Source: Ulota crispa (lineage: Eukaryota > Streptophyta > Bryopsida > Orthotrichales > Orthotrichaceae). Taken from it: a DNA stretch of 64,000 nucleotides. Shown piece after piece: positions 1-11,500 of this stretch. Location: contig OY987248.1 of assembly GCA_963920765.1 (NCBI GenBank), forward strand, positions 1,617,001 through 1,681,000. Reading direction: 5' to 3'. How positions within the stretch are numbered: the stretch's first letter is position 1; each line of letters begins with the position of its first letter. The position numbers and the translations under genes were made by a program. The notes under the pieces are model-generated. The model saw only the letters and a list, made by a program, of their open reading frames with translations. It had not been told where the DNA came from and did no database searches.

Positions 1-949
1 TTTGAGGAAACTTTGAAACCTTGCTGAAGGCACAAATTTTATTGTTTTGGGGGTTTTTTTTTTGGAAAAGTTGCACAGTGAAGTTAGCTTCACCATTCAA
101 ATCCAACTTCCTCCATATATTATTCCATTTGTTTTTGGTGGAAGGTTAACTGCAAGCATACATTTTCTGTCATGAATAGTGTTGTGAATAGTGTCACAGA
201 GCCTATGAGAAGTTGCCGTATTGAAAAAATGGGCATCAAGTTGAGCAAAAGGTGAAGATTTCCCTTGGGCACTCCCTTGGGCAATGAGGGCATATATCTG
301 AAATTTTGACATCTAACAGAATCTAAAAGTGCTTTTGGACTAATTTCACTTAGAATGTCATTATTATTAAAATTAGAATCTATTCACAATTGAAAATCTT
401 TCATTTGTAATGATTTTTGATCAATAATTGAAGCTGAAGATTTCTTTGTATTAGATGGTTGCGTTTTGACAGTTGCGTTGCAGGCTCATTTGTGAAATTG
501 TGGTCATGGATTTGGAAGAGGGCCATTGGTTTTGAGATAACAACAATAAACACTAAAGCGTCCTAAGCAGTTGTTTCCCAATTTTGTATCCAAAAGTTGC
601 CAATTTGCATTAGAAGTTTTGGGCAGCTCCAAAAAAAGCAAAAATTCCATACTCATCATCATTCAATCACAAATATCTTAAAATTCGAAAGGCCATTTTG
701 GATTCTTTTTGGGTAATGCCATCTAGAAACCTTGAAGTTCCAGATTCAACAATTACAATTTTGTTTTGATGTTTACTAATGATCTTACAAGGACAATTCA
801 AAAACTTCATAACTACCTTCCAAAAACGAGAAAAACACCCTTGGGCATTTAGGGGTTAAAAGGAACCATGCAATGGGATTTTCAACAGAGAAACAAGCAT
901 TAGAAAGGCCACGTGGCAAGACAAACTCTATCAAGTACCAATTAGACAA
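1..949. other. AT-rich intergenic DNA with dispersed-repeat fragments
   Basis: No convincing coding region. The first 150 bases resemble 63,480-63,640 in the same orientation (shared phrases: a GAAACTTTG block, GAAGGCACA, then CTTCAACATTCAA-like text), so a dispersed repeat lies at both ends of the window. At 856-859 a TTAA follows an AGGGG terminus, which looks like the right end of another TTAA-type element whose left end I could not find. Confidence 0.5.
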
Positions 950-1617
950 TTAACCCTTTAAAGACCACCAAACCATATTTTGGTTTGGAAGAGTGGTTTT
1001 TGGCCTATACAATAAAATCGCTCAACAATTTGGAAAATGATCTTGAAGAACTCTTGTGATCACAAGAATTTTGCATTCAACCCAAGAAACAACAATGGAA
1101 TCGGATATGTGAGTTGATAAATAATGGTCTTTATACATCATGGCCTCAAAACACATATCCATATTTGGTCAAAAGATGGATCAAAGCAACAACACAATAC
1201 ATCAAACATTCAAAAAGAATGCCACATTTCAATTCTGCAATCTTAAAAACTTTCAAAATGCTTATGGAATATGCTTGTATTGTTTCTCTATATAGTAGTA
1301 GTAGTACAATTGTAGTATTTGAGAATCCATTGAAATGATATTGTCTGTTTATTTTAAAAAAACTCATCCTACATTTAATGCCAATTCTTGATTGCTTTCA
1401 CCAATTGGATTTTCCATAACAATTATCAAATTTCTTGTAGAATCGTTTTAGAGTAGCAAAGAAAATAATATTTTTGATGCTTTTTGTCCACTTAGCTACA
1501 CCTTGTGATTGCTATTTTTGTCTATTTTGAGTGAAATTAGTCTTGTTGGAAAGGTGGAAAACCCTGCTTTCTAGAAATGTAAGGCTCTTCTCAACCAAAG
1601 CTTGCATGAAGCGTTGA

Positions 1618-2522
1618 CCCTTTAAGGGCCACACCCATTTTCACAAAACCCACTAAAAACAAGGATGACAAATTTAGATGTGCAGTTAAATCAAATATGG
1701 ATCTAATTTGAACAATCCAACCGTACAAATGTAGAGGACATCTTGTTTGTTGTCACATATCAAAATTTCAGCTAAATCTACCGTTGGAGGTGAAATATTA
1801 TAATGATTGAGTGAGCTGTGTGTGGAGAACCTCTAGTTTTTTAGGCTTGTGTGGTTTTGGATGTCAACACTTCATGCAAGCTTTGATTAAAAAGAGTCTT
1901 ACATTTCTAGAAAGCCAAGGTTCCCACCTTTCCAATAAGACTAGTTTCACACAAAATGGATAAAAATAGTAGTCACAAAGTGTAGCTAAGTGGACAAAAA
2001 TGGTCAAAAATCCCACTTTCTTGGCTACCCTTAAAATGTTCTACAAAAAATTTGATAACTATTATGGAAAATTGGATTGGTGAAAACAATCAAAAATTGG
2101 CCTTAAATGAAGGATGTCAAATTTTAAAAATGAAATGACAACACCATTTCAATAGACCTTTAAACACTACAATTATATTGCTACCATATAGGAAAACAAT
2201 ACAAGCGTATTTCTTAAGCAATTTGAAATTTTTAGGCTGTGCAATTGGAATTTGACATTCTTCTTGCATCTTTGATGTATTGTGTTGTTGCTTTCATCCA
2301 TCTTTGACTAAAAACGGATATGTATTTTGAGGCCATGACGTATAAACACCATTATTTGTCAACTCACATACCCAATTCCATTGTTATTTTTTTAGATGGA
2401 TACAAAATTGTTGTGATCACAAGCATTCTTTAAAACCAATTTCCAAGTTGTTGAGCAATTTCAATATATAGGCCAAAAATTACTCCCAGCGACCAAAATA
2501 TGGTCACGTGGTCTTTAAAGGG
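1618..2522 (-). mobile_element. TTAA element copy A2, reverse, nested inside A1
   Basis: A complete ~905-bp copy in reverse orientation. Its 3' edge ends in GGTCTTTAAAGGG followed by TTAA (2523-2526); its other edge begins CCCTTTAAGGG after TTGA (1614-1617, one base off TTAA). Because host copy A1 and guest A2 belong to the same family in opposite orientation, 954-2522 reads as a near-palindrome with ~650-bp arms. Confidence 0.75.
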
Positions 2523-2760
2523 TTAACATTCAAAACCACACAAGCATGAAAAACTACAAATTTTCCATATACAAATCACTTCGTCATTATATTATTTCAC
2601 CCCAAACGGTAGATCTAGCTGAAATTTTGAAACATTACAACAAACAAGGTGTCCTTCACATTTGTACGATTGGATTATTCAAATTGGGCTTGTATTTGAT
2701 TCAAATGCATAACTAAGCTTATTGCTCTAGTTTCTAGTGGATTTTGGGAGAATGGATGTG

Positions 2761-2987
2761 GGGCCCTTGGGCTCTAGAGCTATGGTACCAAATACTATTG
2801 CAACTGATATTCAGAAGTTTGAATCAGCTAGAAATTAAGTGTTACAACCATACATATTGAAGGGTTGTATTACTTGTATGATGGTGGATGCATAATTATT
2901 TTTTTGAAAAACCCTCAAAGCAATCCAAATATGTCTGTACATATGGTCGTACATACGGCTGCAAAGGGCGTTTGGGCCCTTTAGGGG
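2761..2987. mobile_element. Probable TTAA element inserted in the right terminus of A1
   Basis: The right end is clear: GGGCCCTTTAGGGG followed by TTAA at 2988-2991. The left edge is degraded (GGGCCCTTGGGC near 2760), so the start is approximate. The position corresponds to the TTAA inside the terminal repeat of A1, the same site used by the 3904-4544 element in copy B. Confidence 0.45.
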
Positions 2988-3005
2988 TTAAAGAGTTAAG
3001 CTTAA

Positions 3006-4552
3006 CCCTTTAGAGACCACCAAACCATATTTTGGTTTGGGAGAGTTGTTTTTGGCTTATAGAGTAAAATTGTTCAACAATTTGGAAACCGGTCTTGAAG
3101 AATGCTTGTGCTCACAAGAATTTTGCATCCAACCAAATAAAAAACAATGAAATCGGGCATGTGAGTCGATAAATAATGATGTTTATACAACATGGCCTCA
3201 AAATACGTATTCACATTTGGTCAAAGATGGATCAAAGCAACAATACAATACATCAAACACCCAAGAAGAATGTCAAACTTCAACTATGTAGTCCTAAAAA
3301 AATTCAAATTGCTCAAGAATACGCTTGGATTGTTTCTCTATACGGTAGTAGTAGAATTGTAATATTTGAAGATCTATTGAAATGGTGCTATCATTTCATC
3401 TTAAAAGTTTGTTGTCCTACATTTAAGGCCAATTCTTTTTTTTTTCACCGATTGGATTTTCCATAGCAATTATCAAGTTTCTTGTAAAATTATTTTTGGG
3501 TAACAAATAAAGTGGGATTTTTGACCCTTTTTGCTTATTTAGTTACACCTTGTGCTTGCTATTTTCATCCATTTTGTGTGAAACTAGTCTCACTGGAAAT
3601 GTGAGAAACTCTGCTTTTTAGAAATACAAGGCTCTTCTCAAACAAAGCTTGTATGAAGTAGTAATATCTAAAACCACACAAGCACAAAATCTAAAGATTT
3701 TCCACCTACAACTCATTCAATCATTATAATATTTCACCTCCAACAGTAGATCCAATTGAAATTTTAACTTTATAATAAACAAGGTGTACTTCCCATTTGT
3801 ACGGTTGGATTATTGAAATCAAGTCCATATTTTATTCCACCGCACATCCAAGTTTACTACCCCGGTTTCTAATGGATTTTGTGAAAATGTGTGTGGTCTT
3901 TAACCCCTCAACGCCCCTAGAATTTTGGAGTATCTCAGAATTTGCTTGAAAGTGAAAAAAATGCTGGCATTTTGATCAATCTTATCAATTTTCTTTGAAA
4001 TGTAACCATGCAAATTCAAAGTAGACATGTTATAGATTGCATACAAAAAGAAATCACAACTATTTCACTTATGGATTGAAAAATTATAATGTTTGATCAT
4101 GAGGGTGTTAAAATTGTGAAAGTGATTTGAATTCTTTCAATCCTCTTTTTCCATCTCAACCTAAAATTGAGGGTACCAAAAAAATATGAGTATGTAAAGT
4201 ACAACATGCATAACCCCAATCAATTTACAACTTCTCAAAATCTATTCTACAATTTTTTTAAATGAATTTTTAATGCAAATTTTTCTCCAAGTTCTAGTGT
4301 ACTTGAGGCTCATTTCCAAGAGCCTGCAACATTAGAAAGTGAAGATTTGCAATGGACACCCTTGTACAAAATCTTAAATAGACAAATCATGTTAATTCAT
4401 TTTCAAGATCAAACTCTTCATGCTAAAACTAAACTTCAACAACAATTTAAATATAATAATAACCACAAAAAAATCTTCAAATTTTTTGGTATCCCTGAAT
4501 AAAATTCAGAGGGGCGAAAGAAACGCCCCTCGGGCGTTGAGGGGTTAAAGGG
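3006..4552 (+). mobile_element. TTAA element copy B, split by a second element
   Basis: Left TTAA is 3002-3005 followed by CCCTTTAGAGACCACC. The right end is AGGG followed by TTAA at 4553-4556. Removing the nested element (3904-4544) plus one TTAA restores GGTCTTTAAAGGG, the same terminus as copy A2. The intact unit is about 900 bp, equal to A2 and to the copy at 48.57 kb. No protein is encoded. Confidence 0.8.
3904..4544. mobile_element. 641-bp TTAA MITE with perfect 13-bp inverted ends
   Basis: Flanked by TTAA at 3900-3903 and 4545-4548. Both ends read CCCCTCAACGCCC inward, a perfect 13-bp terminal inverted repeat. The first bases resemble the start of the candidate autonomous piggyBac at 16,042 (CCCCTAAGCG), so that element's family could have mobilised it. 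It sits in the TTAA of copy B's own terminal repeat. Interior is AT-rich and non-coding. Confidence 0.85.
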
Positions 4553-4556
4553 TTAA

Positions 4557-5584
4557 CTTACCTGAAGTGAAGAGTGAGGTTCTCAGAACTCCAACAGAGA
4601 CAGATTTTCCAATTTCAATCACGAGCAAGGCGTCGGCCAACTACTGAACCTACCGCAGCGTGCCGCAGCTCTGCGGCGAGAGACGCAGGGCCACGGGCAC
4701 CAGGCAGGGCCAGAGCGGCTGGCAAGGCTCCGATAGCAACCGAAGCACGTTTGAGTTGGCGCTTCCCGGCTCCCCGGTGGCCATCTTCGCCCGCTCGGGC
4801 GTCCCCGCCCCGCCCTTCCCCGGGAGCCAATTTTGTTGCAAACGGCCTCGGTCCTCTTTGGTCGTCATCGTCGTCGTTCCTTTCTTACAGCGTGTGCCGC
4901 TGTGATTCGTGAGTACGGCTGTCGCCTCCTGTCTCCGATTGTACAGAATTTTTGGCAGCGGTGGTTGGCCGTTCTTCTCGACCGCGCGGACGAGGTTAAT
5001 GGCCGCTGCGAGGACCGGAGGCAGGAGCTATGCGGTTGATTAATGCGTGTGTGTTCGCGTGAGAAGGAGCCCCGGCGATTCGCAAGGGGCGGTGCGGAGT
5101 GCAGGAAGCGCGGGCGCCTGGATGGAGGAGTGGTTGTTTAGGGCATGAAATGGCGGGCATGACTTTTGACAGGGCGTGGCGTCCCTTAGGTTTGGCCGGG
5201 GCCGTGGGGTGACGCTTATTGCCGTCAGAGGAATTTCTTGTGGACAGTGCAGTGCGGACGCGTGAATGCGAATGAGCGGAGTTGAGTGTTGATTGGCGAG
5301 AGCAGGGAATGGAACGCAGCTGGGAAAATTAACGCGGAGGAGAGATGTGAGGGCGCGAGTGGAGGGAAATGACGTGCACCTTTTGTTCTGGCCGAGATTG
5401 GAGCGGAGGCGGATTGCTTGAGCGGCTGGGATGTTGCGGACGGGGCAGTTGTGCGGGCAATCGTTTTGGCTGGGATTGAAAATTGAGAGGGACAAGGGCG
5501 CGAGAGGTGATCCGAGGATTGGGAGTTCGGGGGTACGGGGACCTTGTTTGTGTCGATGGAAGCGGGCGTGGGGGTAGCTTGAGG
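4557..5584 (+). promoter_or_regulatory. GC-rich upstream region and probable 5' UTR of the PCF11-like gene
   Basis: Base composition switches abruptly from AT-rich to GC- and CpG-rich at about 4,560-4,640, right after the TTAA cluster. Long open frames on both strands here (for example 4574-4912) have no recognisable protein and look like by-products of GC richness. The region most likely holds the promoter and leader of the downstream gene; the transcription start cannot be placed from sequence alone. Confidence 0.45.
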
Positions 5585-8500
5585 ATGGCCCGGGTTTCTT
5601 TTGCGGAGCGTGAGAGGGAGCTGAGGAAATCGGGGAATCATCCGACCAAGCAACTGGTCGCGGAGGGCGGAGAAGCGAGGAGAGCAGGTGGCCTGACAAT
5701 GGGCGACAGGGGAAGGGAGGCGGGCAACGGTCAGGTAATGAGAGGGTCGGGCACGAAACGAGAGGAGGAGGATTCCGCGGCAGAAGAGCTGCTGGAACTG
5801 GTCCTGCAGTACAAATCCGCGTTGGCAGAGTTGACATTCAACTCGAAGCCTATCATCACCAATTTGACGATCATAGCAGGGGAGAATGCTCATGCCGCTC
5901 ATGGTATCACGAAAGCCATCTGCGACCACATTATCACGGTACGCTCCGTTGTTTTACATGGATGCCCTGCAATGGAGCTACTACCTGATTGCGTTTTCTG
6001 CACCCGACATTAGCTAGAATGGCCTCGTCCGTTTCCTGGTCGTTATATAAATCGGCAGAGAGCATGTATTGTGGTGGTTTAGGGTTCGTGATAGAGTGCC
6101 TTGCTGTATCGCACGAGCCCTGGTGGATCGGTATCCAAATTGGAATGCACCAGTTGTGTTGTTGTTCGGAGCGGTTGATGTCGAGAGGTCAGGAGGACCA
6201 CCTTCTCGGAGATACCTGGAAGCGAATGTGAGGAATCCGAGATCACGAAATAGGTCGAAAGGGACGTGGGCGCGGTTGCAGAGGCCCTGTCTGAGGATGG
6301 GGTTGCATGGGTTGTCCTGACGTGCTTGGCAACGAGCGGAATGTTTTCTAGTTGGGCGAAGCAGTCGGATTTTCAGTACATGTGAGAGCTCAGTCCTTGC
6401 ATAGTGGCCCGAGTAAACGCAGTCTCCGGAGGCGATGAAAGCAGCAGGCTTTTTGTTGGTTGGAAAACGTTGTTTCGATATGGCAGGGCACGGGTGTAGG
6501 GTGCGGCAGCGTCGAAAGTAGCGTGTCGTTCTAGTATCCGAGGTTTTATGATTGCATCGTTGACAGAGAGGTGCTGCTAGCGGCATTAAAAATTCCTGGG
6601 TAACGGCTTTCTCTTTAGAACGAGGCGCCGCAGCTCGGTGCTTCTTTTGTCGTACTGGCGGCTATCTGTGAGGGTTCGGTTATCTTCAGTAAATTTCGTC
6701 AATGGAGTAGTGTGTGGGCTTTGGGTTGCAGTAGCCGTCAATTATAACGCTCGTAAGGTTTGAGATTCTGGGAAAGCTTGTTTTGGTTTTGTGTCGTGAG
6801 CCTCGATCGTATCCCATGGAGTCTCCACGCACGTGCTGCTTTGGTTTAGCGTTTCGTTCGTTCTGACTTTCGCATTTGCATGCGGTCCTCCACTTTTTCC
6901 TTTGCTTTCAAGCCCCTAGTCTGTGGTCGATAAGGTCCGCCACGGTAAAGTGTCCGGTTCGTGTTCTGAGGGCTGTGGTGGTGCACGATATTTCAGGTTC
7001 CGAAGGAGCAGAAGCTTCCGTCGCTATACCTGCTGGACAGTATTGTGAAGAATATCGGAGGCGAGTATGTGAAATATTTTGCTGCACGACTCCCCGAGGT
7101 ACTCTCCACACTTTAGAATATGAGGCTGGCTTTGAGCCCTGTCAGGTTCGATCAATATCGGCAGGGGAGTCATGTGCATGCCTCTTCACGTTCGTCGATT
7201 GTCGCGTTGGTCTAATGTCGTCTGTGAGTTGGCATCTTTGGTATGGCGTGCCTATGCGGCTGGCTGTGGTGGTTGCGGATGGTGTTGTTGCCGTGTCGGA
7301 TCGTTCGCGCGGATGCGAGCGGCATGTGCGACGCCGTCGCGTCGTGGTAACTGACTTTGCCGGTTGAGGACTTGTCGTGAGCGTCAGACTGTGACGAGCC
7401 TGACAGGTGGATGCGCGTAGGATTTTTTGTCGATGTCATGAAGGATCATCGTGTACTACACAGCCTCCGGCGTCAGGCAACGTAGCCTCCTTTTCCTGGA
7501 GTCAAGTCGTGGATGTTTTTTTATGGTCAGAGCTGCTTGGCCGGTGCGAGGCAATTCAGCGGTAGACCCGAAGTGGTGGAGCCGGCGGTGTGATTTGATG
7601 TGAGGTTTCGTGACGTAACAGGCAGGTTTTCGCGTGCAGGTGTTTTGTACAGCATACGGGCATGTGGATCCTAGCCTGTATACGGGGATGCAACATCTGT
7701 TTTGGACTTGGCGGGGTGTGTTCCCACCGGGTCCTCTGAGAACGATCGAGACGGAGCTTCAGTTAAAACCAAAGCCTGAGGGGCCTGCAACTGGTAACCA
7801 GCCTTCGAGAGCTCTGGAACCCTCTGTGCGTTCCGGACATGGTATACACGTGAATCCGAAGTACTTGGAACAACGTCAACTTTTGCAGCAATCGAGAACA
7901 AGCAGGGTCTGCGTCTCATGCCTACTATTTTCTGATATATGCGGGATATGTGGTCGTTGTATACTTCGCGAGTGCTACGTGGCTGCTCTGGAAAGTTATG
8001 GCAGGCTAGTGTTGTTTTGGTGTTCCTTGTGTCGTCAATGGCCATTTTTTCCCCTTTTTGTTGTCCTGATACGTGCGGTGGTTTGCTTTGATCAGGCGGA
8101 GGAAGTTGCACCTGCGGAGCGCAACGGCGATGGGCAAGCCAGACAAGAAAGGGCCGCGCTGCGGGAGAATCCGAAAGGGTGGCTAGAATCGCAGAGATCT
8201 GCGGTACGATGTCCGCGATGCTCTGGTCTTCCGAAAGCTCCTGCTCGGTGTGCTTCTTTGTTTGCATGGCTCGGTTTCAACTGGAAGTCGGGTCGCTTTT
8301 GACCTGTGCCAGTGAAGCCTGCCGATGTTTCGGTTGTTGATTATGGGTCTTTGTGGAGGTCGGAGTGACGATGTGGGCTGCCGTCCTTAATGGTGGGGTG
8401 TGGATTGTGAAGCAGATCGGGCATCTGAATCGAGAGCGTTTTGGTGAAGCAAGTTACGCCAAGGAATACCCGGATTACGAGTTCGAGAGGCGGGGGGTTG

Positions 8501-11500
8501 TGCGGCCCGAGATGGGTACCATGAACAACCGGGACAGATTGGATCAAGGAGAGAGCGGTGCGTGGCTTCGAGACGTGGACGGAAGGAAAGGCAACGGAGT
8601 TCCCGATGAGCCAGTGCAGCGATATCCTCGGCGCAACGGCTATGATTCGAGGGCGCCCTCTGGGCCGAGGCCCGTGGGTCCGGATGGGCAGGGGTACAGT
8701 CGGCCGTCGGGTCCGGGGAGAGGAGGCCCATTTTCTGTGTCCCAGTCGGTGGATCCGGATAGCAGAGGAAGAGGTGAAATGCCGGACCGCAGGATGGACC
8801 CCCGAATCCTGGGAGGACCGGATGGGAGGGGACATCGGATGGGCCTGGGGTTGGAAGGTGGAGAAGGGCGGGGGTACAGGACTGCCGGTCGAATGTACGG
8901 GCTGGAGGCCGGAGGGAGAGGTCCGAGGATGGATGGTCGCGGCATTGGATCGGAGGGTCGGGGGCGGGGACCGGAGTCCGTCGTTCGGAGTTCAGGGCTA
9001 GACAACCGCGGCATGCAGCCTGATAGCGCGGGGTTGGGAGGTGAGGGTCGAGGGTCGAAGTTGGATCGGGGTTCCGGAGGGGAGGTGGGAGGGAGGGGCA
9101 GCTGGCAGAACGAAGAGGAGGAGGAGTACGTTTGGGATGACATGAAGCCGCAGGGGCGGGATGCGGAGCAAAGGGCCGGGGATGGGACGGTGGGTGAATG
9201 GTACGACGGCGACAGAGAGAAGGGAAGGCCGGGCAGATCGAGTGTAGCCGGGATGGATTCCATTGGAGGGTCGGAGGACTGGCGGAGAATCGGAAGTGGC
9301 CCGCAAGCCGAACAGTTATCTGGTTCCGGAGGGATTCGGGCGGCTCTTCGCAGAGTAGGGGCTCAGACCTCTCCCCTGAACTGCTGTCGTCGGTCCGTTT
9401 TGAAGTTACGCACGAGTCGTCTGTCTTGGGGACGATTTGGCTTTGGGCATGTCCAGTGGGCATGCTGTTTAGTTGGGCGGTAGTTCCTCTTGTATAACTT
9501 CTCTGCAACACGAGGTGAGAGGTCCGGTTTTGAGCCGGAAAGCCTTACCGCTCAGCGTAGCCCATTGCGTGATGCTGGCGTCTACCGTGTTGTGACCGTG
9601 ACCAAAGGCTTCGGACGTGGTGTATTGACAGGAATCGGAGGAGCGCAGCCGTCTTGCCATCTCTCTATCTGGTCATGGTTCTCGCGCAAAGCTGGAGCCG
9701 GACATGGAAGCCATGCACCCCACACAAACAAGGTTACCTGCACTCCAGGTACCGTAGGGTGAAATCATGTAGGAATGATCTGGACCGGTCCTCCACCGGT
9801 TTTGGAGTGCTTTTCGTGTAGGGCCGGAATGTTTTCTGTAGCCTTTTCTTACTTCTATGGGCAGTGTTGAAAGTGGGTCCGGTTTTTGCTGTGTATGAGA
9901 AGGCGAGTCAGGGCTTGTTGTGGTGGATTCCTGTTGAGCCTTTGACAGTGGGATTGCCAGCTTCCAACCCGTGCCCCTAATGTGCAGGCGAATCTCCAAA
10001 ATTTTAACATGTCATTGGCTGCGACGACTGTGCTGCGACGGCCAGGGACTCCTCCGCTTCCTTCGTCAGGTGCAGGCGGCGTCGTCCAGGGTGGACAAGG
10101 GCAGTACGGATTGCGTCACAGCTATCCTCCAAATCCAGGGCTACTTCCGGCATACAACAACCCCGCCGCCGTGAACTTTTCTCAAGGCCTGAGCGACGGG
10201 CAGATCTCGCTGGGTAATCTGCCACTTCCGTTGCAGCGACAGCAAATGAACGAGGATCAGATGCTCTCGTCGCGTGAGCTGCCACCTCCGATACCGTTGC
10301 CTCAGGTGCAGGCAGGCGCAGCGTCCCAGTTGCCCATGTATTCTCTGGGTCAGCAGGCAGCCGCCGTGCAGATTGCGCCGATGTCTCAACTGACGGCACA
10401 CATGAGCTCGGAAGGCTCACTGAATCAATATTCGCAGCAATCCCAAGCTACGGCGATGGCCGCGTTGCTGGCTCAGCAATCTCAGGGGAGGCAGTTCCAG
10501 CAGCCAGCGCAAGTGGTTTCCGGTTTGCCAAGTGGCCAACCCGACGCTCTGCCCCTTAACAGTGCCGCCATTTCTGAGCTGTTGAAGATGGTGCAGCAGC
10601 TGCCGGTTCCCCAGAACCAGATGCAGCAGCAGCAGCAGCAGCAGTTACTGCTGGCCCAAACCCAGGCACAGACTGGAACGCCAGGTCAGGTGTTGCAGCC
10701 GGCGTCGGGTGCACCGCCTTTGCCGAACGGTCCACCCCCGACATTTCTGCAAACGGCCATGTATAATCCGCTGATGCAGCTGGGAGGACAGTACCCCGCA
10801 GGACAGGGGCATGTGCCCCCTCCGATGGCGTATCCAGGTCATCCAGGTCAGCAGCAGCCTCGTCTGAACCAGCCCCCTCTCCCTGCCGGTCCGCCCCCAC
10901 AGTCGGCTCTGGCAGTGAACTCGGTTCCCGCACCGGCGCCGATGAACCAGTACGACACCTTGTTCAAGTCGCTGCTGGCTCAGGGGTTGATATCGGCTTC
11001 TGCTTCGACAGCTCCCATCAACGTCCAACCTCCGGGTCCGAACCTGCAGCTTGGCATGAACGCGGTGAGTGCAGGCTCGGCGTTCTTCAATCCGGGCGGG
11101 CTTCAGGCGAGCAGCCTGCAAACATTCTCCTTCTCGAGCGCTCTGGTCTCATCCGTGGCCCCCGTGACTGCGGACAACGCGGCGGCAGCGGCGGATGGCA
11201 GAGCAAGGAGCAGTCAGCTTGTGGAGGTGAAGGACGATCCGATCGGCACGGAGTTCAAGGCGGAGGTTTTGAAGGAGAGGCATGAAGTGGTGGTGGACGC
11301 GCTGTACGGCGACTTTCCCCGGCAGTGCAAAACGTGCGGGCTGCGGTTTTTGGAGCAGGAGGCGCACAGCAAACACATGGACTGGCACGTGTCAATAAAT
11401 CGGCGGCAGAAGTCGCAGAAGAAGGTTTCTAGGAAGTGGTTCGTGAGTGAGAAGGATTGGCTTAGTGGGACGGGGGCGTCGACCACAGAATCGGCTCCTT

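Larger units (their letters stand above)
954..2995 (+). mobile_element. TTAA-flanked ~0.9-kb non-autonomous element (copy A1), interrupted by two others
   Basis: Target TTAA lies at 950-953 and 2996-2999. The left terminus reads CCCTTTAAAGACCACC. The left part (954-1613) continues after the nested copy at 2527-2760, where the text matches the right half of copy B (3,660-3,890). Its right terminus is split by a further element ending at 2987; the residue AGAG before the last TTAA is the expected AGGG with one change. The TTAA target fits the piggyBac superfamily. It codes for nothing recognisable. Confidence 0.7.

Noticed and set aside
5040-5837. 265-codon minus-strand frame
   Set aside because: Shadow of GC-rich DNA opposite the PCF11 5' region and first exon; composition is Pro/Ser-rich without any recognisable motif.
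8387-9511. 374-codon minus-strand frame and several overlapping ones
   Set aside because: Antisense of the Arg-Gly-rich PCF11 exon; the plus strand carries conserved motifs (WQNEEEEE), the minus strand none.
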